A stretch of DNA of 64,000 nt from Owenia fusiformis (GCA_903813345.2 CAIIXF020000004.1:11738196-11802195); one strand, 5' to 3'. Shown: positions 1 to 17,522, counted from the first letter of the stretch. The notes: generated by a model from the sequence alone, not told the origin. Program-made: numbers and translations.

Positions 1-339
1 CCTAAAATCTTGTCTGTAAAGTCTTGTCTACGCGTTTTCAGGTGAACCATTTGGTAGATCAATGTCATATTTTCAGGGATGCTTCTTAGTATGAAAATCT
101 AGGAACAGATTAGTTTTTTGACATTCTGGGTAAATGTCAAGGCAGCCATTTTGGATTTTCCATCCTAAAATCTTGTCTGTAAAGTCTCGTTTACATGTTT
201 ACATGTTTTATGACCTCAAATTATCACCCATTGGTGGGGACATTTTGTACACATTTGTGTTCTTGTGTAATGTTGTCGGAAATTTAAGTTAATTTGAAAA
301 GAAAAAAACCTGAGCATCCAATGTACTTGAATTAGTAAT

Positions 340-700
340 ACTGTAATTCTAATTTTTAAGTAAACTTCTTTCAGAATGCAGCGAGCCTTAAATCAGGGAC
401 CTGTCAATTTGAGCTTAATTGTAACTAAATTATGTATTAAATGGAAACCTGTCAAATTATGCTGAATGGGAACCTGTCAGTATGTACTGAGCGTTCATTA
501 GAAATGTAATTCTAAATTTCTATTCCAGATGTTCCAAGTAAAGTTCTCTCAGACTGCAGCGAGCCTTATAGACAATTAAAACAGCATGTGGACAGAAAGC
601 TCAGAGAGAGTGCCTACTCCCAAGTCAACCTGAATAAACTGTTTTTTGGACTGGGAGTCGTGTAAATCAGGGACCTGTCAATTTGAAATGTTTTGACGCA
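340..700 (+). repeat. Partial duplication of the left-edge exon and its 3' flank
   Basis: Bases ~350-415 and ~505-690 share GTAATTCTAA, then AAGTAAA-CTTC/GTTC-T-TCAG, GCAGCGAGCCTTA, and after it AATCAGGGACCTGTCAATTTG. In the upstream copy most of the exon body is missing: sequence jumps from CCTTA directly to the AATCAGGG that follows the TAA stop in the downstream copy. The upstream copy therefore looks like a duplicate that lost ~115 bp of coding sequence. Confidence 0.7.
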
Positions 701-1062
701 TCAATTTGTATAGATGAAGAACTGGTCATCTCGACTGAAAATGGGATCAGTCAATTATTCAAGGATTTGGACACTTGTAGATGATATTAATGAGATCAGA
801 TGGTGATTGATCAATGGGGATATGTCAATTTATGCTGAATGGGGACCTGTCAATATGTACTAAATTGTAACCTGTCATTATTATGCATTAAGTGGAGACC
901 TGTCAATCTATGCTGAACAGGGATCTGTCAATATGTACTGAATTGGGACCTGTCAATATGGGCTGGATGTGGACTTCTCAATATTTGCTAAATAGAAACC
1001 TGTAAATTACTAAATGTGTACTGAAATGGGACCTGTCAATATGGTGACCTGTCATCTTGATT
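397..1062 (+). repeat. Degenerate ~24-bp repeat, GGGACCTGTCAATATGTACT
   Basis: The motif ACCTGTCAA with a following TATG(C/T)(A/T)CTGAAT recurs about 13 times between 397 and 1062, most densely at 840-1045, with many substitutions. It flanks the terminal exon on both sides and would form much of that gene's 3' UTR. Confidence 0.75.
529..665 (+). CDS. Terminal coding exon of an unrecognised gene (partial)
   Basis: A good acceptor (TTCTATTCCAG, ending at 528) is followed by an open frame of 45 complete codons after a two-base overhang, ending in TAA at 663-665. The peptide starts VPSKVLSDCSEPYRQLKQHV and ends LFFGLGVV. It is charged and helical-looking in the middle and hydrophobic at the end, without stretches of low complexity, which fits real coding sequence. 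The rest of the gene must lie to the left of the window, since no upstream exon is evident in bases 1-528. I do not recognise the family. A partial copy of the exon head (CAGCGAGCCTTA) lies about 180 bp upstream, at 340-415. Certainty is moderate: the exon is short and is inferred only from the splice site, the open frame and codon-like composition. Confidence 0.5.
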
Positions 1063-1299
1063 TGAACTCAGACCTATCAGTTCCAATACAGACATAGTAT
1101 TGTAAATTGTCGATGAAATTGACACAATTCGTTAAATAAGTATCAATTGATTTGACTAAAATGTGAACCTGTGAATGTCTATAGGGAGAGACCAACCAAG
1201 ACACTTTGCTTGATTGATCAGGGACCAGTTTGTAAGATATTGTAAATATTGTCAAATATATGTAGAATGTATTTGTGATATGTAAATTATATTATTAAA

Positions 1300-1305
1300 A
1301 ATAAA
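1300..1305 (+). terminator. Possible polyadenylation signal AATAAA
   Basis: AATAAA about 640 bp after the stop codon of the left-edge exon, inside an A/T-rich tract. It is the first clear hexamer downstream and could end that transcript; common by chance in such AT-rich DNA. Confidence 0.3.
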
Positions 1306-2657
1306 CAACATGTTATTAAACATAATAACAATTTGTCTGTGAATGTAGAATGAAATACAAAAGTCATACTCAATATTTTTTGTAGTCCTGCTCTTTAGGT
1401 TTTTATGTTAGGTAAATATTGAGATCTGTCCAGTGTCACGTGTTTTAAATGCAAACTTAAACAAGAGAGAACAACAAGTTAAACAAGTTATGTAATCCGA
1501 AAGTATGAACTGCATTGCCGTCTGCTAAGAATGATGCATTATGGGTTATGGGTAACAGATGCTCTGTGATAGATGCCTATCAAATTTTTGTTTGGGGACA
1601 TGAAGTCAAATAATAGTTTAAACCAAGGTAACATACTAATACATAAATGTCATAACTAAATTTCGTTTCTAAAACATGTCTTGTAATCTAAATGCATAAA
1701 AATACCTGACGTTTATATTATGTACTAGATACTGAATGTAGAGTATTGACTACATGCCTGTTCACTTAAATTGCTCTGTTTTCAACTTTATTTTTAAACA
1801 CTATCCCAGTGAATTTTTAATTCTTGTTGAATATGTTATTATAGTCTCCCATCTTGAAGTAGTCATTTTGTAAATAATCAAAGACGCCTAAAGATATTAA
1901 TTCAGTTCATTCAGTTAAATATGATACACTGCCGTCTGCTAAGAATGATGCATTATGGGTAACAGATCCTCCGTATTATATATTAAATCAGTTCATTCAG
2001 TTAAATATGATACACTGTCTGAGATTGTAATGGTATACATATTTACTCACTTTTACCTGATTTTCAATTTGAAATATAAGCGCATAAATAACAAAGTGAA
2101 AAAACCACAGTCTACTTATATTTGTGTTTCATTTTGATAAGTTCTATTATAATTTAAATGGTCAATATTTAATGTTTCAATTTTGACTCATTGACCGAGA
2201 AATTGGATCTTTATTAGATTTGCTATTCTCTTACAAAAATTTTGTAACTGAAAAAATGATATCCAAAGAGTTTGATGTAAAAGATTCAATAATTGGCAGA
2301 CCAAAATGTTTAAAGTGTTTTTGAACAATAATTCAGTTTATTTGTAAATTATTACAAAAATCTGATTTTCATTCTAATTTCAGGAACATTTTTGGTAATC
2401 GCCTATTTCAAATTGTTAAATTAAAGTAACTGTATTGACATTCTGTGTAAAACGGATTTAAATCGAAGTACCCTTCATGCTATCATATTCCGAAAATAAC
2501 TGGATATAAGTGTTTGCCCATCAACCTATTGAAGTTTAAGTATTGACGAAGAAACTCTCGAGTGCACAAAAAACCTGTAGCAGAATATTTCGCCAAAAAC
2601 AGCTCAATGTGACATACTTATCCCATTTACAAAATTATATTTTAAAGTATGTAATGC

Positions 2658-2761
2658 ATTAGCCTTGCCACAAGTCGGTATTTTTTACTTATCTGATCTT
2701 GAATTGGTCATAATAGAAATCAAGATAAGCAAGCGACCGACTTGGGGCCACGCTAGTATAA
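2658..2761. repeat. Short foldback (MITE-like) element
   Basis: Arms GCCACAAGTCGGT and ACCGACTTGGGGC flank inner arms CTTATCTGATCTTGA / TCAAGATAAG, giving a ~100-bp near-palindrome. Probably a non-autonomous DNA-transposon remnant. Confidence 0.55.
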
Positions 2762-3404
2762 TGAATCTAGCCGTCAATTTGAAATTAAAGATCCAAAACG
2801 TAAATTGTAATCACTAATTGGCGATTCTCTCATCAATCTACCAGGTGCATAACAGGGTACATGGTTCAAAGTGGGTAATTACTAGGGAGGTTGGGCTTCA
2901 CGTTTTAAGAGAATTTGTACGTCCCAAGGATTAGTTCTTCCCTTCGTAATATTAACATGGTAACCACAGCTCTGGAATTTTTAAACATTTACATGAAGAT
3001 TCGACTCTGGTGTTTTAATTCAATTTTTGTGCTCACCCTAGTTTTCTTCCAGGAAACCAATTGGTATTTGATAATTGGAAAAAAACTTGAAGAGATGACA
3101 ACAATCTCCCTGAGCGTATTACACGTTTAAAACGTGTACTTGTGCATGTAGCTAGCCATCTATTATTGAAATAAAAATCGAAAAAAAACACTAAAATAAT
3201 ATGAAACAGGAAGTGACAAGATAAGCTTATCCCATAATTTGTAAACATGAGTAGAATATGATAGCAGTAATATTGAAGATAGATATCGATGTTGTATGCA
3301 TTGAATTCCCTGTCATAAAAAGTAACTTTCTTGTTGACGGTGTTCGGCGGTTGGTGTCCGGAGGTTGGCGTCTGTAACAACTGTCATGTGTAATAAATAG
3401 CGTA

Positions 3405-3452
3405 TGTAACAAATGGCAAGTGGTGACATTTTGCATGTTATTGCCTTGTATT
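3405..3452 (+). repeat. Dispersed repeat (first of two copies)
   Basis: AACAAATGGCAAGTGGTGAC and the following CATTTTGCATGTTATTGCC match 34210-34258 closely (AAATGGCAGGTGGTGACATT). Both are preceded by GGTTGGTGTC(C/T)G-rich sequence, so the shared unit is at least ~100 bp. A weaker match lies at ~48975-49010. Confidence 0.6.
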
Positions 3453-4427
3453 AAATTCTGTTATAATTAATTATAAATCATTCGACTTTATATGATATCA
3501 TTTAATTACAGAACAGTTATTAACCAATCATAATGTTGGGTTTTAATGAGGAGAATGATAATGTGAAATACTGCACATTTACTTCTGGGAAGTATATTGA
3601 ACTGTTTTTGGCTTATTGTATGAAATATACACTACTGGAAAACAGTGGCGATGTCAACGCTGTTGGCCTGACAGTCGCCACCGGTGTACAGGTGTATCTT
3701 ATCCGTTCAATTTTAAAATGATTTGAAACCAAACCATAGATCTATTTTTAAATGTTAAGGTATAAATTATATTCTATTCAAATTCTATCATCGCTAAATG
3801 GTCTTGTAAGACTTTTGCAGATTATTGACATAGACATTAAGAATTAAGAATTCAACTGATCCAATAACAAAACCCATGTTTTTAAAAGGAAAATAATTAT
3901 TTGTATTTATTTATGAGTATTCGCAATCATTTTTTGCCTACAATCTAGATCTTTGTTCATATACGCAAGGTGGGGCAAAACTACGTTTGGCCCACCCTGT
4001 ATATATACGTTACGTAAATCATTATAATATTCTTAGTGTATTTAAAATATTCAATAGTCTTGTATCAAGATAATTTGGGCCCCGGGGATTAAAATCCCAG
4101 GTCTATGCTGCCATCTATAAGCCTAAGTGGGTCACCATGTAAATGTATTGGAACTCGGACAATAAATACTTGGACAATTAACACTTGGACAATAAACACT
4201 GGTTCACCGCACACTCAAGGAATCTAAATATACATGTGGGGAAAGGTTGTGGGTGGTGATTTAGTGATTTGATGCAAGACCATTTATAAATGACAATATT
4301 CAAGATCTCAATATTCATACTTATCAAATATTGAATAATACATCATCGATCATACACCCTTATACTCACTATTTTACATTTTGAATAAATATACGTGCAC
4401 GAACATTGCACAGCAACAGAAAAACAC

Positions 4428-4690
4428 GGGAATCAAATATGCCATCAATTGTCAGCTTTTTGTGAGCTCTGTTTTTATGAGCTCTGGGAATCAAATGTGC
4501 TATCAATTGTAAGCGTTTTGTGAGCTCTGGGAATCAAATATGCCATCAATTGTAAGCGTTTTGTGAGCTCTGAAAGTCAAATGTGCTATCAATTATAAAC
4601 GTTTTGTGAGCTCTAGGAATCAAATATGCCATCAATTGTAAGCCTTTTGTGAGCTATGTTTTGCGTGCTCTGTTTATGTGAGCTCTGAGT
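4428..4690 (+). repeat. Minisatellite, ~45-bp unit, five copies
   Basis: Unit begins GGAATCAAATATGCCATCAA and ends TTTTGTGAGCTCTG. Five copies alternate between ATATGCCATC and ATGTGCTATC variants, suggesting a two-unit higher-order repeat. Confidence 0.85.
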
Positions 4691-5232
4691 CTACATCGCT
4701 TCTACCATGGGCTTTTCAGATAGGCTTAGAAAGTCCATGCTTTTACTAATAAGTTATAAAAAATCTCACTGAATCATTTATGATGTTTAGCAAGCTGTGT
4801 CTCAAATAAAGTTATCCCTTGCTTAAAATGTCATGCTAGTCATGTAAATTCCACGCAATTTCTCTCCAGTTTCTCAATGCAATACTCAATTTCTACACAA
4901 TTCATCATGTACATTTCCTGCTCGTTTACTAAATTCCTTGTTTATTCCTCCCTTTTCAAGTGAATTTATACTTTAAATCGTGATCATAAAATATAGATTT
5001 TACTCAAAGGTAGATAAGCGCTTATTGGATTCAAAAAGATGGTATCAACATAAATGGATTGAAATATCATTTCCGATACTCAAGATGAAATATTAATACA
5101 CATTTTAAATAAGGCAATGAAATTATAAGACTGTATGATAAATATTTGTTATAAATATATAATTGAGTTTCTATAAACACTACTTGCTAGAAACCCCGAG
5201 ATAGCTGAAACGTTTCAATTTTTATTCCAAAC

Positions 5233-5571
5233 ACTCACTCTTAAAAATTATTACTTGGATTTCCTTATATTGAGAAATTGTACTATTCATTTTAAGTCAA
5301 AAATTACTTAAATAATCTTGAACTACTGAATAATTTTAAAGTAATTTTTAAGTAATTCATTTATGGTGAATTTACTAATGCAAGGAGAGAAATTGAAATA
5401 CTTACTGTAGTAATTGTAATACTCATTTACATAATTAAGCAATTAAAAACTCAAAATGACAATATAAGTTAAACCTAAGTAAAATGAAGTAAAACTAAGT
5501 GTTTAACTTTAAGTAATTTTTATACTGGGAAATACTTGGGAAATACTCAAGTAATTCATTTTTAAGAGTGC
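5233..5571. mobile_element. MITE-like element with terminal inverted repeats
   Basis: Left end CACTCTTAAAAATTATTACT and right end AAGTAATTCATTTTTAAGAG(TG) are inverted copies of ~28 bp with few mismatches. The ~340-bp interior is extremely AT-rich, full of AAGTAATTTTTAAGT-like motifs, and has no coding capacity. Confidence 0.6.
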
Positions 5572-5577
5572 TTTTAA

Positions 5578-5653
5578 GATTGATAACTTGACATAACTGT
5601 TTTTCAACCAGTTTAGATTGATAACTTGACATAACTGTTTTTCAACCAGTTTA
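5578..5653 (+). repeat. Perfect 38-bp tandem duplication
   Basis: Two identical adjacent copies starting GATTGATAACTTGACATAAC, at 5578-5615 and 5616-5653. No mismatch, so recent. Confidence 0.95.
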
Positions 5654-5825
5654 GCCAGTTTTTGATGCGTCAACTGTTGAACTGTTGATATTCCTGACCG
5701 AATCAGCATATTTCTTTTGCAAAATACTTTTATTACACATATATACATAGTATAAAATATTTAATTACCACCTTTAGTATGATTGGTACAATACACTCAA
5801 TTTGATTATTTTAATTACATTATGT

Positions 5826-5910
5826 ATATACAATAGATCATGTACAATAAAACATATACAATAGATCACATACAATATATCATGTACAATATCACGTACG
5901 ATAGAATATA
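5826..5910 (+). repeat. Short imperfect repeat, TACAATAGATCATG type
   Basis: About six imperfect copies of (A)TACAATA(G/T)ATCA(C/T)(A/G)T in 85 bp. Confidence 0.6.
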
Positions 5911-5994
5911 TTAGTTTTTACATATGTTTTAAGTTTTTAACTTGCTACGTAGATGAATGAAATACATGTATTCTACATTGCACTAATTTCCACA

Positions 5995-6380
5995 TGACAT
6001 GGTACTAATGTTTACGGCTAAGTACTTATGTATTTTTCTTAGTACTGATGTTTACCCGATACTTATGTTTACAAAGTACTATTGATTACATGGTACTTAT
6101 GTTATGACTGACAAAAAAGTTTCATGGTACCGATGTTTACATGGTACTTCTTTTTTCATAGTACTGATGCATTATACCTTGGAATACTATTTATTCCAAG
6201 ATTTTACATAGTACTGATGTTAACATGGTACGAATGTGAACAGCTGAGTACTGATTTTACATAGTACTGATGTTAACATGGTACGAATGTTTACAGCTGA
6301 GTACTGATCATACATAGTACTGATGTTAACATGGTACGAATGTGTATAGCTGAGTACTGATTTTACATAGTACTTATGTT
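5995..6380 (+). repeat. Minisatellite, ~53-bp unit plus degenerate flank
   Basis: Unit TTTACATAGTACTGATGTTA followed by ACATGGTACGAATGTNNACA and GCTGAGTACTGA. Three near-identical copies lie at 6200-6370; upstream, shorter degenerate blocks of GGTACT(T/G)ATGTTTACA go back to ~5995. Confidence 0.85.
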
Positions 6381-6593
6381 TTAACATGTTCTTTATAATC
6401 TCATTATTAAAGTTGTTGATGTTCCTTTTTAAACTATTTATGTTGTTTGAATGGAAAATCGCCTAACATTTGAACAACAAAAGGTCCTGCATTTTAGGTT
6501 GAATTATTATTTCTTGTTGGTGCTATGACTATTTCTACCAGTACATAGAGCAAAACAGGTCATGATTTGGCAATTATAATGTTGAAAGTAGTA

Positions 6594-6838
6594 AAGGACA
6601 TAGGGGTATTAATCTTTGACACGGGGGCATTGTGGGACGATCTTCAATAATTCTTTGTTTTATATTGTTTCTTATTATTGAAACGTCAAATTAGACACAT
6701 TATATTATCGATGTGGTGAAAAAATCGTACAATGCCCCAGATTTTCACCTGATACCAAGGGTTTGTCCAGGAATGCCCCGTGGCCGAGAATGCCCCATGA
6801 TCGAGAATGCCCCATGGCCGAGAATGCCCCTATGTCCT
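6594..6838. repeat. Foldback element in the 3' flank of aristaless
   Basis: AGGACATAGGGG at 6594-6605 is perfectly inverted as CCCCTATGTCCT at 6827-6838; GGGGGCATT inside the left arm pairs with AATGCCCC motifs on the right. An internal 18-bp tandem repeat (GAATGCCCCATGGCCGA) lies at 6771-6832. It sits 15 bp beyond the homeobox stop codon, so it would be transcribed in the 3' UTR. Confidence 0.6.
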
Positions 6839-6853
6839 CTAGTGTTAATGTTA

Positions 6854-11850
<4,997 letters not shown>

Positions 11851-13985
11851 TTATTGCACACCGTCAATATCCGTCATGGATAAAACCATGACGTGACGTC
11901 TCGTTTTTTGGTGTTTTATGAAATATAAATGTTCCTTAATGGAGTGAAGTAAGCCTAGTGTTCTTTGATAGTTCATACTGTAATACTACCATTCTTGTCA
12001 GTAAGAATTTTTTGAGTGTCATGACATCAAAATGCCTTGTATTGTACCTTGATTATAGAATAGGGTTTAGTCCGCGTTACATTAGAACTTTTCCTGTATC
12101 TTTGTGTTCAATGCAAGAGAACCCAAAACATTTCGTGTGCACTACACTAAAATGAGGACTATTCGCAGATCATTGCAAGAGCGCACTATTCTTGAAGAAT
12201 CGTACACGACAACTTCAATCCATGTCCTTTTTATTTTTCAGTTTTGAAGTGACTGCGATGTACTCTTTTAAAAAAAACATAACATTCTCGATTAAGTCAT
12301 TTGCTGATTTGCGCGCAGATGTTATACGCTTTTAGAACTCTTTACACTCCGTGATATGCATCATAAATATCGAGATATCTACATATCAATTGCAGACGAA
12401 TGACAAATTAAATTAATTAAGTTACATATTTTGATCAATTACATGTTACTTAATATGATCCGAAATTGGGACTAATAACTAACGCCGTTTATTTAAGTGG
12501 GGAGTGTTTCACGCCTCTAAGGCTTAATGGCGGGAAATTGATGTTGTTTCACAAACATCAGAAATCAAAATTATGTTGCCATGCTACCTGATCATGATAG
12601 AGACGATTGGTGTAAGAATAGCATATGATACATACAACCAACCATGGAAAATATTATCCACAATTACTCTATCCAACACATATCTACCGACGATCGTCTG
12701 CAGCATAATCATGCATTATGGGTAAGATGCAGTGATGAGGATGAAAAGTATTACCCATAATGCTAAAAACCGACGATCATGTAAGAGTGCAAGGGGCAAC
12801 ATTTGAAAATGCAACAACCCCTAAAAACCATGTCAATCTCTCTTAAAGCATTTAGCCTAAATGAAAAAACATGCATCCATCCTCTCGCCAGCGTACAGCA
12901 AAACATTTGATACCATACGATCATGTACATGCGTTGCCATCTGATAAATGTTAATTTAATAAAACATAAGATCTATTTACATGATACATACCTGATAGAT
13001 ACAGAGTATATTATCTCCATGATATTTGCATAATTTGTCTATATATCCTCTGATAAATGCGAAAGAAGTATTTATAAGATACTGGTATCGTTTTATTGTT
13101 AACTTTTTATTCTTCGTAGCAGTTGTTAGTGTCTGTTACTGTCTATCTAACGGTACCTAATAGCGTAATAGAAAGATAATAGATACATCGGCAATTTTCT
13201 TTGCTAAACGATCATTTTGAGGAGATCCCTTAGAAATAATCCGCGAAGGTGTGACAATCTTATATCAGAAAACATCAACACTGAGCTGAAATTTTACTCA
13301 ATTTAACTTCTCATTTCGATTACTGGATTTACTTTTTGTTTGGATTGGATTTTTTCTTTTGTTTACTATCTTTTTAGAAAGTAGTGTTTTTGATTTAACA
13401 ATTTTTTGTAAGGGTAATAGGTAATGCAACATGCCCCTCGCTCCAGGGACCTTGAATTAATTATCTTTTTACAGTTAATTTTCCTTTCATTTGTTAGAAA
13501 AAATATGCTTTTTAAAACGGGTTTTCTCAATTGTTTTTAAACTATGTGTAAACATAATTTACACCGTGGACTAAGCTTTTTCATGTTAAGCCACATACTC
13601 GCCACACAATTTGGAAACTCTTTGGACCATGTGTAAAAAACTGTTTACATTTTTTATTACAAAATCATCAAAATCCCTTAATTTTAAACTTTTGTAATTG
13701 AGGTGGAGGATTAAACATTACTTGCTTTTACAGGGTATTCGATTGGGATTCGGCGTGACCAAACTTTTGAGGGGAGTCAGTGTGAATAATTGTATATTAT
13801 TTAGTCGAGAATGTAGAATATAGTAGCTATATTATCGCAATTTGTATGTTTACATTCATTCCCCTTTTTACATGTATAACCATTATATATGCATGAAATA
13901 TACATAGTTAAGCTATATAACTATGACTCGATATAAATATGTAACTCGATAAATATCTAATCCAAGGGACAATTACCGTTTGTTG

Positions 13986-14324
13986 CCGGTGTAAAAGGGT
14001 AGGTAGTCCTATCGAATTTTGGTCCTACTCTCTATTGATTTATATGGTGACCTAATTACAATTATTTTCCTTATTATTATACACAGTCAGGGCCAGTAAG
14101 GGCCGCAAGGAAAGGGGACCATAATCGCCAGGGGACCATAATTTCTTTTACACAGGTGTAAAAGGGTAGGAGGTCCCATCAAATTATGGTCCTACTCTCC
14201 ATTGATTTATATGGTGACCTCAATACAACTCTTTCTCTCATTATCTTATACGCAATCAGGGCCAGTAAGGGCCGTTAAGAAAGGGGACCATAATCCCTGG
14301 GGACCATCATTTCTTTCACACCGG
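13986..14324. mobile_element. Two-unit foldback element
   Basis: Two tandem ~170-bp units (13986-14150 and 14156-14324), each running from GTGTAAAAGGGTAGG, through GATTTATATGGTGACCT and CAGGGCCAGTAAGGGCCG, to GGGGACCATAAT. Outer ends CCGGTGTAAAAG and CTTTCACACCGG are inverted, and GGTCC/GGACC motifs within each unit pair as well. Confidence 0.65.
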
Positions 14325-15530
14325 TCGAACACCAGGTAGTGATGCAGGTATTTAGTTTATCGCCGTATTAAATAATAAAAAGATTATGTTCTTGTCAAAT
14401 AATTTTAATCCATCCACATTGAAGCCAAATGTAATTAAATTTATTTTTCCCGATCTCGGAGACAAGAATTGCGATTTTGAAATAACACTGAACGAAATAA
14501 CTGAAGATAGCATCAATTCCAGCTCTAATTCCATTTATCCAACCAATTAAGATTAATATTTTATGAAATGGATATTACTGCTTATCAATATTATTACTAA
14601 AGTGTGCGAGAAATGGATGTTCGTGGCATTGGGTCCCAAGCAGAAAATAAATTACCAACACGCAAAATCTATCTTCAAAACATCCAAAATGGACGATATT
14701 GAGTTTTTGATATTTAATTTATCAAGACTGCTCATCACATTAAACGTTAATGTAATTAGATCATTTTTATTCATAAAACGTGCATGATAAACGAGAATTC
14801 AATGGAAGGTTGCGTCTAAACTGTATTTGCGCAATCTGCGGGTCGTATCTCGCGGAACAACCTGTTACACGTGCGTTTTCATAAAGCGATTCATCTTCTG
14901 TTTTAGAAGCAATAATTTTTGATATATTAGATTGATTAGCACAAACAGTTTATTAAAATATACTGTATATATCTACATACTTATTTTCTGGTGTTTTTTA
15001 TAGGGGTGCCTTTATCATTAACGGCTAAAACGTTTACGAAAGAAACATTACAATAAGGTTTTATATCAAATGTGTCTGGAAAATATACAATTTGTTGATA
15101 CTTTCTCGTTTTATCAAACAGTTTTTATGTAGATAGTTTCAAATAGCATACGACCGAGTATGGGCAATTTTGGAGATGCATAAGCTTATTACATTGATTA
15201 AACACGGGCCATATCCATTGTTTAAAAACCTGTTTCTTACGAACAGTTTTAAGTTGAGGCCCATTTGATGTTTTTCTCAAAACCTGGGTATAATCATAAT
15301 GATCATGTAATATGTCTACTTCATGAAAATATGATTCTAACTTCTTGTAATTTTGTGTTTGTTTTCTTCTTTCTCTCTCGTGTCCCTTAAAAGAAAGGAT
15401 ATATGAACGTGTGAAGTGTAGGGTGATAAGGGCCCCATAAATTAAAAACATATCGTATAGGTCCCACTTCTTGCACGTGTGTAATGTTCATATTAATAAA
15501 TCCTGGTATCAGAATTAAGACACGCTTAAA

Positions 15531-15692
15531 GTGTCGTCTGCAAATACATTTTATTCCACTCTATTTCTCGCTAGAATTTGAATGAAAGTTTAATTATTTT
15601 TGTTGTTTTATACTATTTAGAGTGTTAACTACATGCGTCAATATTTTATTTTCTGTTATTTTCACTATTTTCACTGTATAATGCATTTTGAC
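15531..15692 (+). repeat. Copy of ~170-bp dispersed family
   Basis: Starts GTGTCGTCTGC, then ATTTCTCGCTAGAATTTGAATG, then TATACTATTTAGAGTGTTAA and ACATGC, ending in T-rich ATTTTCACT. Consensus as in the 49285-49455 copy. Confidence 0.65.
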
Positions 15693-16933
15693 ACGATACC
15701 TCCATCTTTTATTTACGGGGTCGACACTCTCAACTGGTTAATTAGAGCGTCGCCAAGCAAACTTCCATGATTATTAACTCATCATAAACTCATTAATTTA
15801 GTAATTTCTCATAATTTCTAATCACTCCAAAAAATAATACGGAATTGAATAAACATGACGCTTTGCAGTAAATCAATGTCAGTAAGAGACCAAATTGGTG
15901 TCTGGACTTCGATAGCCAATTGAGTAATCTGTCATATATCATATATAGTTGTCTTTTTATGAGGTCTCACTCTCAGACTACCCTTATATACAGTCCAACA
16001 CACGTCTGATATATTTCTACACAATGAAACGCCTTTTTGGTGAATAAAAAACAAGATTTCCGAAAAAAAATTCACGGGATATTAATAAAGTGTTCCATTA
16101 GCACACAAGGTCATTATGAAAAACAAACCCCAACTACCCCAAAGAACAATCTAAGGTACGAAATCAGTGCCAGGAATCAGTTTCACAGTCCAAAACTACA
16201 ACATGTTTCATTATTCTGAAGTGTGAAATAAATAGGCAGCTACTGGTTCTTCTATGTGATGGTTTTCTGGAGGTGACCATAGAGATAGTAACAGAATGTT
16301 TGTTTGGCGGGAATTCAACTTCAAGTTGGCTCGTCATCATTACCTCTAATAATTACTAATTAGTTAATAAGAGCTTGGCGACATGTGAATAGAAGATATA
16401 ATAAACAATTATTCTCACATTCGTTCTAATTAAGAAATGTCATTATCTTATTTTACAGTAATTGTTTATCATGCGTTAATTACGAATTTATTACATTGTC
16501 TATGATATGATAATGGGAGATGCTCCTGCATATCCTGTGTTGAGAATTCCATAAGGGTCACACTTTAAAATGCGAAATATTATAGAAGAACGTATCGAAA
16601 GCAAGAAATAAATGATACTCTTTTGAAGTCAACTTTCTATATTGTGTAGAAATGCAGGAAAATCAGTCAGTTTATTCAAATTTTAGCAAGAAATACAACG
16701 AATTCGAATGCAAAAGCAGATGACATTTGTTGCTTGTCAACAAAAGCAGCGGAAACACTTCCGGTTATAACTATCAAAATTAAGCGCACCAAATTATAGA
16801 TATCAATATTGGGAAAATATTCACAAAGTGCAACATTTGAAAAACATCGTACTATTAGATCCATGATACAGACAATAAGACTCCCTTCCATGAAATGGAA
16901 ACCAAATAAGCCAATGATATTGTCAGTTCCTTG

Positions 16934-17326
16934 AAAGGACGATTCTCGGTTTGGAGAACAGTCTCCTGGGCTAATAATTTTTTCATGAAAAATATAGAAA
17001 TATTACCCAAATTAAACTATGAATATTCAAAAGAGGACATTTATATCTACAAGATGTAAAAATAACAAATTGGTCTGAAGCAGGGATAACGCTCAATTAG
17101 ACCGATTTAATAAAATACAAGTCTCAATTTGGGGAAAGAAGTTCATCAGTGTACTGCGCTAATATTTTTTTGCGAGAAATCTAGAAATATTACCCAAATT
17201 AAATTATAACTATTCAAAAGAAGACATTCAAATCTATATTATGTAAAAATATCAAATATGTCCGAAGCAGGGATAATGCTCATTTAGATTGATGAACTTC
17301 GTTCTCCAAACCGAGAATCGTCCTTT
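16934..17326. mobile_element. MITE with perfect 26-bp terminal inverted repeats
   Basis: Bases 16934-16959 (AAAGGACGATTCTCGGTTTG...) are the exact reverse complement of 17301-17326. Between them, two diverged direct copies of ~130 bp (16979-17110 and 17164-17295) share AGAAATATTACCCAAATTAA and GAAGCAGGGATAA. No coding capacity. Confidence 0.8.
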
Positions 17327-17522
17327 ATACATTTATTTTTATACATTGCCAACGAAATGCATTCAGTGGTGATTTAAGAACATAAATTGTTGTTGTATAT
17401 GGATACTTCGAGTATAACTGGAATCCACGATGTAAAATATTGAATCAAAATCTTCCTTACAACTGCAAATTAACTAATCCAATACTTAATTCAATTCTTG
17501 GATAAATCCAAAGAACACTAAC

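Larger units (their letters stand above)
1340..4427. other. Intergenic region, no gene recognised
   Basis: AT-rich sequence with no supported exon. It contains two copies of a dispersed motif (CCGTCTGCTAAGAATGATGC followed by ATTATGGG) at 1518-1545 and 1932-1959, a partial copy of the ~170-bp dispersed family at 1735-1800, a foldback at 2658-2761, and a dispersed repeat at 3405-3452. A 62-codon open frame at 3533-3721 has no recognisable content. Confidence 0.6.

Noticed and set aside
3033-3436. 115- and 69-codon minus-strand ORFs
   Set aside because: Overlap a dispersed repeat shared with 34.2 kb and have no protein-like features.
3533-3721. 62-codon plus-strand ORF with an acceptor-like TTTAATTACAG upstream
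   Set aside because: Only part of it looks coding-like; no partner exon and no recognised content.
4428-4690. Evenly spaced repeats as a possible CRISPR array
   Set aside because: Contiguous units without unique spacers, in an animal genome; a minisatellite.
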